Positions 1 to 5,939 are shown, counted from the stretch's first letter. The stretch: DNA of 12,791 bases from CAZXSK01 sp964642855 (GCA_964642855.1 CAZXSK010000087.1:1-12791); one strand, 5' to 3'. A program made the numbers and translations. The notes: generated by a model from the sequence alone, not told the origin.

Positions 1-14
1 AGAAACTTCTTCAT
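1..14 (-). CDS. 5' end of a secreted protein gene cut by the window edge
   Basis: Reading leftwards from 14, ATG AAG AAG TTT CT gives MKKFL, the start of a signal-peptide-like N-terminus such as the MKKLL and MKKLA starts of two other genes here. A strong Shine-Dalgarno (GAGGAGGA, complement of 21-28) sits 6 nt upstream. The stretch around it, TTGAGGAGGA, is shared with the leader of the gene starting at 3795, and both genes also share an SD-like box further upstream. This suggests a paralogous PEP-CTERM or dockerin-type surface protein, but only five residues are visible, so the product is inferred from leader similarity alone. Confidence 0.6.
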
Positions 15-158
15 TGTTTTTCCTCCTCAAGGAAAACACGGAACGTTGGTCGCCGCCTCACTGGCAGCGAACTCTTGAAATGATTGTCTTGTTACAGAAC
101 TGCAAATCGGTGAGTCATCGAAAGAAAACTGCATCAGAACCTTACATCAGTCCCTTCC

Positions 159-174
159 CGCAGCACCTCCTTCC
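159..174 (-). promoter_or_regulatory. Repeated SD-like leader box, copy 1
   Basis: The minus strand reads GGAAGGAGGTGCTGCG. It matches the second copy at 3905-3920 at 15 of 16 bases and lies 145 nt upstream of the start codon at 14. It contains a near-perfect anti-SD complement (AAGGAGGT) with no in-frame start codon at usable spacing. Possible roles are a ribosome standby site, a GGA-type RNA-binding-protein target, or shared ancestry of the two leaders. Confidence 0.4.
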
Positions 175-307
175 GTCCTTTGCATCCAACGGATGACGCG
201 TACCGATCTGGAGGGTTCGCCCGGCTGGCTTCACGCCTCCCGCAACTACCCTCCATGTTATTCACATGTCTTCTTCTCGAAATCCAAAGCCAGATGTGCA
301 TTCTGGG

Positions 308-345
308 GTCGGGTTTCCGCCGAGGCTCTCGGCTTCTGACCCGAC
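308..345 (-). other. Nested hairpin at the predicted 5' end of the leader RNA
   Basis: The outer 7-bp stem pairs 308-314 (GTCGGGT) with 339-345 (ACCCGAC). Inside it a 6-bp stem pairs 319-324 (GCCGAG) with 328-333 (CTCGGC) around a 3-nt loop. The internal loop is asymmetric (4 and 5 nt) and purine-rich on the minus strand. It begins where a transcript from the promoter at 353-381 should start, as expected of a 5'-terminal stabilising stem-loop. The structure is visible in the sequence; the function is inferred. Confidence 0.5.
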
Positions 346-352
346 GCCGTGT

Positions 353-381
353 AGTGTAGCCGATCTCTGCGAAACCGTCAA
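353..381 (-). promoter_or_regulatory. Sigma70-type promoter of the edge gene
   Basis: The minus strand reads TTGACG (complement of 376-381), a 17-nt spacer, then TACACT (complement of 353-358). The -35 matches consensus at 5 of 6 and the -10 at 4 of 6. The -10 ending ACT recurs in the three other PEP-CTERM promoters of the window. The expected start is near 346. Confidence 0.6.
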
Positions 382-673
382 GGGTCAATTGCCGCAAAAA
401 GGGACGGGTTCCTAAGAAGACTTGGCATAACCGATCAGCCCCGGTAATCGTCACGCGGACCACCGCACCTGTTCCCCTGAAGAGTACGATTCATCAGGAC
501 TTCACGCAATCTCCGGCGAGCCTGGCAGGTCGGTCAGGATGCGGTGAAGAAAGAGGAGATCCTCCTGCCTCCTCCGTGGCGGGGAAAAGCGTTGCAGCCT
601 TGCTCCCGGGTGACGCCGGCGTCGACGCTCTGCACAACGAACCTGCGGAGGCAGTTCGCCGGACGGACTTCTG
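382..673. other. Intergenic stretch with no supported gene
   Basis: This lies between the promoter at 353-381 and the end of the metzincin gene. Open frames here run across the promoter or are antisense shadows, and none has a plausible SD and start. A weak 4-bp GAGG/CCTC hairpin followed by TTTCTTC on the minus strand near 548-562 could end transcription of the gene stopping at 674. The palindrome GACGCCGGCGTC near 613-624 is noted without an assigned role. Confidence 0.5.
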
Positions 674-2116
674 TCAGAGGACACGGCCCTGGCGCCTGCG
701 ACCCAGCAGCGCGACGACACCGCCGATCGCCAGCAGGCTCAGCGTCGCCGGCTCGGGGACTACGCGGACCTCCATCTGCCTTCCGACCCCTCCGGAGTCC
801 GGCGAGGGGGCGTGGAAGCTGTCCCCGAGGTCTGCGATGATCGCTGCATCGTCGGCAAAACGCGATACGTCCATCACCACCCCGAGGTCCGCGACGCCAT
901 GGAACCGGCCGAGCGCGTCGAACCACCCCATCTGCCGGTCGATGTCGTCGGTCAGGCCTCGGGGCAGATCGCTGAAGTCGGGGGTATCGGCCGTGAAGGC
1001 GCCGCTGTCGCTTCGCAGCGTGAAGCCCGCCATCGCCGTGCCCCCGGCGTCGAGAACGATCTGGCCGGTCTGCCGGTCGACGATCACCGTGGCAGCGCCA
1101 GGGGCCTCAGCCATCGCGCCGGTGAAGTTCCCGACGGCCGCATTGATGTCAGCGGTGTCGATGTCTCCATCGTGGTCTGCGTCGCCCAGGGAGCGTTTGG
1201 GGCTGGTCAGGTCGGGGCTGGCCCCGGTGAAGTTGGCGACGGCCTGGTTGATATCTGCCGTGTCGACGTCTCCGTCGGCATCGAGGTCGCCGATGCGACG
1301 CAGACCGATACGGAGTACCAGGTCTTCGACGGACGAACCGCCGCCGGGCTGCACGCCCGGTTCCTTGCTGAACGCATTGTCCAGGGTCCACCCGGCAGGG
1401 GGCATTCCCTCCGGAATTGTCGCCATCAGGGGATAGCCCTCCGGAAGATCCGACTCCGGGCCGGGGGGCTCGACAGGCACATGGTGCAGGCCATAGACGT
1501 GCCCGATCTCGTGGGCTGCCAGGTTCGCCACCACGTTAAGGGCCGTCTCGTAGGAGGCGTAGGAAACCCCAAGCTCCCCGCCCAGGATCTCGGAGAGGTT
1601 CTCGACGGAGACGGCCGTGGCGTTCTGGCCATCGGGGAACCCTCCGCTGGGCGTCTGCAGGCCCGAACCGACGTAAGGGGTATAGCCAAACCAGGTCAGC
1701 ACCGTACTTTCGGTCCGGCCAAGAATGGCGTTGACCGAGCCCTCGCCCTCCGCCCGGCCTAAGACGAAATCGATATCGAGTTCCCGGCCGCTCTGGACGG
1801 GGATGGAATAGAACTTCTCCTGTACCTTGCGGAACACATCGGCCTGCAGTTGGGCTTCGGGAACCCCGGCGAACCCGCCATCGGTAACAAGGCGGCTGTC
1901 CGGGGAGGACAGAGGGTAAGGGAGAATGTGGACCACCGGGTCGCCGTTTGGGTCCTCCAGAAAACTCAGCGGCTCGGAGCCATCGAATACGTAGTCGATC
2001 CCGACCGTAACGGTCCCTGCCTGCAAGCCGCCGACCAACGGCCACACGCAAAGAAGCAAGCCCACGCAGAATGCCCTCCACTGCTTCGTGGCCTTTGTAG
2101 AGACGATAGGCTCCAT
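674..2116 (-). CDS. Secreted metzincin-type metalloprotease with dockerin-like repeats and PEP-CTERM
   Basis: The 480-residue protein is probably an exported zinc protease held at the cell surface. A signal peptide covers about residues 12-33 (likely cut after LQA). The zinc site H202-E203-x-x-H206-x-x-G209-x-x-H212 fits HExxHxxGxxH, and YPLMAT (M231) is a candidate Met-turn. Two Ca-binding dockerin-like loops follow (D277-D288 and D312-D323), then a domain of about 110 residues, and a PEP-CTERM signal at 453-476 (VPEPATLSLLAIGG, then RRR). From the first loop onward it aligns with the C-terminal half of its neighbour at 2374-3795. The start is supported by SD GGAGGT, complement of 2123-2128, 6 nt upstream. 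No clear promoter was found for it. The C-terminal tail runs a few residues past the Arg cluster (QGRVL). Substrate and activity are unknown. The metzincin call is strong on the motif; the subfamily is not resolved. Confidence 0.85.
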   Translation of the reverse strand: MEPIVSTKATKQWRAFCVGLLLCVWPLVGGLQAGTVTVGIDYVFDGSEPLSFLEDPNGDPVVHILPYPLSSPDSRLVTDGGFAGVPEAQLQADVFRKVQEKFYSIPVQSGRELDIDFVLGRAEGEGSVNAILGRTESTVLTWFGYTPYVGSGLQTPSGGFPDGQNATAVSVENLSEILGGELGVSYASYETALNVVANLAAHEIGHVYGLHHVPVEPPGPESDLPEGYPLMATIPEGMPPAGWTLDNAFSKEPGVQPGGGSSVEDLVLRIGLRRIGDLDADGDVDTADINQAVANFTGASPDLTSPKRSLGDADHDGDIDTADINAAVGNFTGAMAEAPGAATVIVDRQTGQIVLDAGGTAMAGFTLRSDSGAFTADTPDFSDLPRGLTDDIDRQMGWFDALGRFHGVADLGVVMDVSRFADDAAIIADLGDSFHAPSPDSGGVGRQMEVRVVPEPATLSLLAIGGVVALLGRRRQGRVL

Positions 2117-2249
2117 CGTTTGACCTCCAACTCGCCTGAAACCACGCCAGACACAGCAACGGCTGCGAGGGGAGTTCGGTGTCGGCCTGTCGCTGTGGCG
2201 CCTGCCGACGGACGGACAGGTTCAGCCCCACGCCAACCCCATGGCCGCG

Positions 2250-2292
2250 GTGCATCCCGGGCCTGCCTCACTCGGAGACAGGCCCGGGGCAC
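2250..2292. terminator. Strong GC-rich hairpin between two surface-protein genes
   Basis: CCCGGGCCTG (2256-2265) pairs perfectly with CAGGCCCGGG (2279-2288) around a 13-nt loop. After a 2-nt bulge, GTGC (2250-2253) pairs with GCAC (2289-2292). It lies 82 nt downstream of the stop of the gene ending at 2374 and upstream of the gene starting at 2116. Neither strand has a T-run after it, so it is not a classic intrinsic terminator. It could end transcription weakly, protect an mRNA 3' end, or separate expression of the two genes. Confidence 0.35.
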
Positions 2293-2373
2293 TTCCATGC
2301 ATTCACGCTCGTTTGTAGAGCGTCACCTTGCTGCCGGACATTCCTTCTTTGCGGCGAATCCCTTCGATGGGGC

Positions 2374-3795
2374 TCAGAACCTGCGCCTGCGCTTCAGCAG
2401 GGCAGCCGCTCCACCGATTGCCAGCAGGCTGAGCGTTGCAGGTTCTGGGATGACCGAAATCTGCAGATCGCCGCCGCCACCGCCGGCATTCAACGACACC
2501 GCATAGATACCCGTCACGTCGGCAAGGTAGTCGGCGTCATCGAGACCGGCGGGAAGGATGTTGCCAATCTCGGCCACGCCCGGGAACTCCGAGAATGGCT
2601 GCGACCAGCCGATCTGGGTGGCGATGTTGTCGGTCAGGCCACTGGGCAGATCGCTGAAGTCGGTGTTGGTGGTGATGAACTCGCCGCCTGCGCTGAAGAT
2701 GGTGAAGCCGCCCAGCACAGCGCCGTCGGCGTCGAGGATCACCGAGCCGTCCGTCCGGTCGATGATCAGGTTGGCGACACCGTCATCCTCGGCCATCGCA
2801 CCGGTGAAATTGACGACTCCGCCGTTGATGTCAGCGGTATCGACGTCGCCGTCCAGGTCGAAATCGCCGTCGGACCAGACCTTTCCCGAACCGCCGGCGC
2901 CGGTGAAGTTGATGACCGCGGGGTTGATGTCCGCGGTGTCGACGTCCAGGTCGCCGTCGGCATCGCCATCGGCCAGTTGGACAAAACGGGCATTGCTCAT
3001 GCCAGCCGAGACGTTCTTGTCGACGCTTCCGCTGGCAGCACCGTCATCGTTGGCATTGCTGTACAACTCGACGCTCAGGGTATCGCCGATCGCCAGCGGT
3101 GACGACAGGCTGAAGATGCCCGAGTTCACGCCGAGGGCTTCAGGTCCGTCCTGGGCGTTGCCGGTCGTTGTGAACCCGGTGAAGTCGAGCACGTTATTGC
3201 CTGCATTGATGTTCTCGGTGGCGGCCAGGTCGCTGGCGACGTACCACTTGTCGCTGGAGGCCAGTACCGAACCGTTCTGCAGGCCTTGGACCTGGTAGCC
3301 CGAAGCACGACCGGCAACACGGTGAACAATGGCCTTCAGATCGGCTACGACCACGTAGGGATTGCCGTTCTCGGCATCGATATCAGCCTGGGTGACGGTG
3401 TGATTGATGCGGATCCGTTCGAACTCACCGGTTCCGCCGGTATAGGCACCAGCCCATGCGATGCCGGCATCATCACCTGCTGTTGCGGTGATGGCTCCCT
3501 GCACCACGCCGGAGAGATCCTCGAAGCCGATGAAGCCCTGGTTGGTGGCGAACCACTCATCATCCGGGCCGCTGTCGAGATTGTCGCGGAAGCCGGTACC
3601 GCCACCATCCACCTGCTGCTCGACAAGGACATTGCCCGACGTCAGCTGGTAGGTGGTCGGCTCAAGCCCCGAGACACCGTTGGCCTCCACAGCGGGTTCG
3701 ATGTCGGCGAGGTCTTCGTCGACCAGGTAGTTGTACTGACCCATTGCGGTCGTTGCCAAAGCAGCTACTACTAGAATCGCAAGAAGCTTTTTCAT
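2374..3795 (-). CDS. Secreted dockerin-like / PEP-CTERM surface protein
   Basis: The 473-residue protein has a signal peptide MKKLLAILVVAALATTAMG (cut before Q20). Its N-terminal region of about 250 residues is of a type I do not recognise, Asp/Gly/Thr-rich and beta-type in style. Two Ca-binding loops follow (D278-D289 and D311-D322), each continuing as NFTGA. Residues 333-448 match the same region of the metzincin gene (shared pieces include DFSDLP and GLTD). The protein ends with IPEPATLSLLAIGG and KRRRRF (449-473). The start is supported by SD GGAGGAG (complement of 3804-3810) with 8-nt spacing and by the signal peptide. It probably has its own transcript from the promoter at 4117-4145 with a leader of about 315 nt. 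It should be exported by Sec and processed by an exosortase-like enzyme not in this window. Function is unknown; adhesion or matrix roles are guesses. Confidence 0.85.
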   Translation of the reverse strand: MKKLLAILVVAALATTAMGQYNYLVDEDLADIEPAVEANGVSGLEPTTYQLTSGNVLVEQQVDGGGTGFRDNLDSGPDDEWFATNQGFIGFEDLSGVVQGAITATAGDDAGIAWAGAYTGGTGEFERIRINHTVTQADIDAENGNPYVVVADLKAIVHRVAGRASGYQVQGLQNGSVLASSDKWYVASDLAATENINAGNNVLDFTGFTTTGNAQDGPEALGVNSGIFSLSSPLAIGDTLSVELYSNANDDGAASGSVDKNVSAGMSNARFVQLADGDADGDLDVDTADINPAVINFTGAGGSGKVWSDGDFDLDGDVDTADINGGVVNFTGAMAEDDGVANLIIDRTDGSVILDADGAVLGGFTIFSAGGEFITTNTDFSDLPSGLTDNIATQIGWSQPFSEFPGVAEIGNILPAGLDDADYLADVTGIYAVSLNAGGGGGDLQISVIPEPATLSLLAIGGAAALLKRRRRF

Positions 3796-3904
3796 GGTTC
3801 TTTCTCCTCCTCAAGGGAAAGTGTGTCTTTGCCGCCCGAGACGGCGGCGTTGATGAAACTGATTCTCCTGCGTCGTGAGCAATCTCCTGTTGCGCTTGCT
3901 TTTT

Positions 3905-3920
3905 CGCCGCACCTCCTTCC
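3905..3920 (-). promoter_or_regulatory. Repeated SD-like leader box, copy 2
   Basis: The minus strand reads GGAAGGAGGTGCGGCG. It differs from the copy at 159-174 at one base and lies 110 nt before the start codon at 3795. No start codon follows at usable distance in an open frame of any length. Confidence 0.4.
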
Positions 3921-4084
3921 TCCCGGCTTAGCGCACGCGACGAACGCTCCGACATATCGCCCACAGGGAATCCGTTCCCGGGCGCATACCTTCAGCGCCC
4001 GCCTCGGCAGAGAAAAGAAAATGAGCATTACAGAGGAGAAAAAGTCCAACAACTACAGAGCAAAAAGAAATGTTCTCCGTTTTT

Positions 4085-4104
4085 GGGGCCACGGTTTTGG
4101 CCCC
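4085..4104 (-). other. Hairpin at the predicted 5' end of the leader RNA
   Basis: GGGGCCA and TGGCCCC pair over 7 bp around a 6-nt loop, beginning about 5 nt after the transcript start predicted from the promoter at 4117-4145. On the minus strand it is followed by AAAAA, which argues against a terminator for that strand. A 5' stabilising stem is an inference. Confidence 0.45.
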
Positions 4105-4116
4105 TTGAGCACCCTA

Positions 4117-4145
4117 AGTATAGAGCCATGGAACCGCTCAACCAA
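4117..4145 (-). promoter_or_regulatory. Sigma70-type promoter of the dockerin/PEP-CTERM gene
   Basis: The minus strand reads TTGGTT (complement of 4140-4145), 17 nt, then TATACT (complement of 4117-4122). The -10 is identical to those at 5195-5200 and 6097-6102; the -35 is weaker. The expected start is near 4110. Confidence 0.5.
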
Positions 4146-4256
4146 ACCGGAGTCGACCTGTCCTTCACATTTCCTTCACGCTCCGGAAACGGGATGGGTC
4201 CTTTGTCATTTGCGGATCAGCCATTGCGCTGAATCTGTAGGTTGGCGGGCATGCGC

Positions 4257-4288
4257 AAAAAAAGCCCGCCGACCTGGGTCGACGGGCT
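4257..4288 (-). terminator. Rho-independent terminator of the 209-residue PEP-CTERM gene
   Basis: On the minus strand an 11-bp stem (AGCCCGTCGAC with GTCGGCGGGCT, one G-U pair) closes a CCAG tetraloop and runs straight into seven T residues (complement of 4257-4263). It lies about 70 nt after the stop at 4358. This is the clearest intrinsic terminator in the window and separates this gene from the downstream transcription unit. Confidence 0.9.
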
Positions 4289-4357
4289 GATTGATCGTTC
4301 ATGGTTGTTGTCTCTGCCCGGCGGCGTGGGTTGCCCCAGCCGATGGCAGATGTCCGC

Positions 4358-4987
4358 TCAGCGGCGACGACGCACGAGGGCAGCAACGCCACCGATCGCC
4401 AGCAGGCTCAGCGTAGCCGGTTCGGGAATGGCGCTGCCCTGCTTCTGGATACTCTGCTCGTCGCCGGTACCGTTGGCCAGAACGAAGTCGCCCGACCACG
4501 AACTGCCCGCCGGGACGATGATCTGTGCGAACTCGATGGACTCGGGCAGGCCCCCCAAGAACTGGGTGCCCTTGAGCTCCGTGCCGAAGCCCGGGCCAAA
4601 TCCAGCAGGGTCCTTGTCTTCGTTTACGTCAAACAGGAGCTCGCCAATCTGGTCGGGGACGCGGTAGATGTGGCTGTCGGTGTCCTGGAGCGGGTCAAAG
4701 GTCGGGTCAATGTTGATGGTTGGGGAAAAGCCATCAAAGCCATCCGAACCCCACAGCTGGGCGAGCTGGCCGGTGAAGTTCGAAGTCACCACGCCCAGGC
4801 CCGAAGCGTTCGGATCGGTGGGATCATCCGATTCCACGACCGCCGCGGTGAACACGATCTTCGTGAGATCGGCGTCGAGGTCGCTGTTGTAGCCGAGGTA
4901 CTCCTGGGTGTAGGTCACATCCAGGGTGGCGGCCTGCAGGCCGGATACGATCGCAAGCACAGTGAGCAAGGCGGCAAGCTTCTTCAT
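4358..4987 (-). CDS. Small PEP-CTERM surface protein, paralogue of the next gene upstream
   Basis: The 209-residue protein has a signal peptide MKKLAALLTVLAIVSGLQA (cut before A20), a single domain of about 165 residues that I do not recognise, and a C-terminal signal IPEPATLSLLAIGG followed by VRRRR. It is a paralogue of the 201-residue protein at 5282-5887: both contain TKIV, PLQDTDSH (here 99-106), a FAQIIVP block (153-159) and a following GS-W-S. The frame is open 46 codons further upstream, but the start at 4987 is chosen because it gives the signal peptide and has SD GGAGGAG (complement of 4994-5000) 6 nt away. It has its own promoter (5195-5222) and terminator (4257-4288), so it is probably monocistronic. 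Function unknown. Confidence 0.85.
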   Translation of the reverse strand: MKKLAALLTVLAIVSGLQAATLDVTYTQEYLGYNSDLDADLTKIVFTAAVVESDDPTDPNASGLGVVTSNFTGQLAQLWGSDGFDGFSPTINIDPTFDPLQDTDSHIYRVPDQIGELLFDVNEDKDPAGFGPGFGTELKGTQFLGGLPESIEFAQIIVPAGSSWSGDFVLANGTGDEQSIQKQGSAIPEPATLSLLAIGGVAALVRRRR

Positions 4988-5188
4988 CGGTGTCTCCTCC
5001 GGATCCCCGGCGGCGAGCCCGCGGGTGTCCTCTCTTGTTGTATTCCCCCTGCACCAATCAAGCGATACGTCGAAACAGACGAACCGCGTTGGCGTCAGGA
5101 AGCGCTCCTCCCGGGAGCTGGCCAAATCACGTTACACGAGCAAATGAGCATTCAGCGCTGCCAGGTTGGATCCCCAACCCCGCAGCCT
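4988..5188 (-). promoter_or_regulatory. 5' leader of about 200 nt for the 209-residue PEP-CTERM gene
   Basis: This is untranslated if the promoter at 5195-5222 is right. Near its 5' end GGTTGG (5164-5169) and CCAACC (5174-5179) form a 6-bp hairpin with a 4-nt loop. TCCGGATCC at 4998-5006 abuts the SD and repeats a 9-mer found in the promoter spacer. No gene is supported inside. Confidence 0.45.
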
Positions 5189-5194
5189 ACGATC

Positions 5195-5222
5195 AGTATA
5201 TCTCGGATCCGGACGGTGTCAA
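5195..5222 (-). promoter_or_regulatory. Near-consensus sigma70 promoter of the 209-residue PEP-CTERM gene
   Basis: The minus strand reads TTGACA (complement of 5217-5222, perfect -35), 16 nt, then TATACT (complement of 5195-5200). The spacer holds TCCGGATCC, also in the spacer of the promoter at 6097-6124. The same -35, spacer length, -10 and leader length (about 200 nt) in both places point to duplicated control regions. Confidence 0.75.
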
Positions 5223-5254
5223 GGACGGTTTGCCTCGCCCGGGTGGATTCCCTC

Positions 5255-5277
5255 TCAAAGAACCCCGCCGCGGCGGG
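5255..5277 (-). terminator. Probable terminator of the 201-residue PEP-CTERM gene
   Basis: On the minus strand CCCGC-CGCG-GCGGG (5264-5277) lies immediately after the stop codon and is followed by G then TTCTTT. The stem is short (5 bp) but entirely GC, and the T-run is interrupted. It sits just upstream of the next promoter, where a terminator would be expected. Confidence 0.45.
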
Positions 5278-5281
5278 CAGA

Positions 5282-5887
5282 TCAGCAGCGCCGCCGACGG
5301 GCTGCCAGCAACCCCCCGCCGATCGCCAGGAGGGATACCGTCATCGGCTCGGGCACGGTGATTGCGTATTCATCGCCCCACCCATTGCTTACAGTCGCTG
5401 TATCGCTCTCCGTACCCGAAACGGACCATTCGCTGCCGGTGGGCACAATGATCTGTGCGAACGGAACCTGCTGGTCGATCACTCCCGCAGTCAGCCCGAA
5501 GGCCCCGCTGAGATACGTCCCCGTTCCGCCGCCGACGTCGCCGGGAGATTTGTCTTCCTCCTGAACCGTCACAAGCAGATCGGCCGGGTCGAACAGGAAG
5601 TGGCTGTCGGTATCCTGCAACGGCGTGACCGAAGGCGAGATGATCGGCGTAGGCTGGGGCGTTCCCCAGTTGTCGCCCCAGTACTGCAGGAACTGTCCGT
5701 GGAAGCGGACATCGAAGCTGGTGGGGTAGTCCCGCGAATCCGTCGACGGGCCATCGTGCGACGCCGTCAGGACGATCTTCGTGTACCCGTTGCCCAGATC
5801 GGTTTCCTGGGTCGACACCGAAAGGACTCCCGCCTGACAGGCGGCCACTGCGCACAGGAGCGTAAGAAGGACGAATGCTGTTCTCAT
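5282..5887 (-). CDS. Small PEP-CTERM surface protein, divergent paralogue
   Basis: The 201-residue protein starts MRTAFVLLTLLCAVAACQA. Although VAAC resembles a lipobox, comparison with the SGLQA and GGLQA sites of the neighbours favours signal-peptidase I cleavage before G20. The single domain is homologous to the 209-residue neighbour (TKIV 36-39, PLQDTDSH 89-96, FAQIIVP 143-149). The C-terminal signal is a variant, VPEPMTVSLLAIGG followed by RRRR and a final Cys. SD GGAG (complement of 5894-5897) supports the start. It has a strong promoter at 6097-6124, a leader of about 200 nt, and a likely terminator right after the stop. It is probably surface-sorted like its neighbour. Function unknown. 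Confidence 0.82.
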   Translation of the reverse strand: MRTAFVLLTLLCAVAACQAGVLSVSTQETDLGNGYTKIVLTASHDGPSTDSRDYPTSFDVRFHGQFLQYWGDNWGTPQPTPIISPSVTPLQDTDSHFLFDPADLLVTVQEEDKSPGDVGGGTGTYLSGAFGLTAGVIDQQVPFAQIIVPTGSEWSVSGTESDTATVSNGWGDEYAITVPEPMTVSLLAIGGGLLAARRRRC

Positions 5888-5908
5888 GACGTTCTCCGGA
5901 TTTGTCGA

Positions 5909-5939
5909 AGGCGGAACGCCTGGCGTGTGCCCACAGGCG
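5909..5939 (-). promoter_or_regulatory. Two mutually exclusive hairpins just upstream of an SD
   Basis: AGGCG (5909-5913) can pair with CGCCT (5917-5921) around GAA. The segment CGCCTG (5917-5922) can instead pair with CAGGCG (5934-5939) around 11 nt. The pairings share 5917-5921 and cannot coexist. They lie 11-41 nt before the SD of the gene starting at 5887. An attenuation switch is possible but unproven; GC-rich sequence produces such pairings by chance. Confidence 0.25.

Larger units (their letters stand above)
15..352 (-). promoter_or_regulatory. Long structured 5' leader of the edge gene
   Basis: About 330 nt separate the predicted promoter from the start codon at 14, with no convincing gene on either strand. 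On the minus strand it holds a nested 5' helix (308-345), a 7-bp helix closing 210-254 (GGAGGGT 210-216 with ACCCTCC 248-254), a 5-bp hairpin CATCC-AAC-GGATG (183-195), an SD-like box (159-174) and the true SD at 21-28. I cannot assign it to a known riboswitch class. Its role as a leader depends on the promoter call. Confidence 0.5.
3796..4110 (-). promoter_or_regulatory. Long structured 5' leader of the dockerin/PEP-CTERM gene
   Basis: This is about 315 nt from predicted transcript start to ATG, with no supported gene inside. The minus strand carries a 5' hairpin (4085-4104, GGGGCCA and TGGCCCC around 6 nt), a GGGCGC/GCGCCC hairpin with a 9-nt loop (3980-4000), a GGGAA-CGGA-TTCCC hairpin (3966-3979), the SD-like box (3905-3920), a GCCGCC/GGCGGC hairpin close to the gene, and the SD. 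The segment before the SD resembles the leader of the edge gene (GGCGGC, then TTGAGGAGGA). It matches no riboswitch class that I can name. Confidence 0.5.

Noticed and set aside
142..147. Start-stop mini-ORF (ATG TAA on the minus strand) after the SD-like box
   Set aside because: Spacing from the SD-like box is about 17 nt, too long for normal initiation, and it is absent from the second copy of the box.
134..463. Minus-strand open frame of 109 codons left of the metzincin
   Set aside because: It spans the predicted promoter at 353-381 and the leader helices, is Arg-rich and has no SD at its start.
812..1762. Plus-strand open frame of 316 codons opposite the metzincin
   Set aside because: Antisense to a gene with clear motifs; the GVDV/GDVDV-like repeats are the mirror of the dockerin-loop codons.
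4085..4104. Plus-strand terminator
   Set aside because: On the plus strand the stem is followed by TTGAGC rather than a T-run, and no plus-strand gene lies upstream to be terminated.
4988..5125. Longer start for the 209-residue PEP-CTERM protein
   Set aside because: It would bury the signal peptide 46 residues inside the protein and ignore the strong SD at 4994-5000.
5828..5887. Lipoprotein signal (VAAC) in the 201-residue protein
   Set aside because: The paralogues have ordinary signal-peptidase I sites at the same place, and a C-terminal sorting signal is present; a lipoprotein is possible but less likely.
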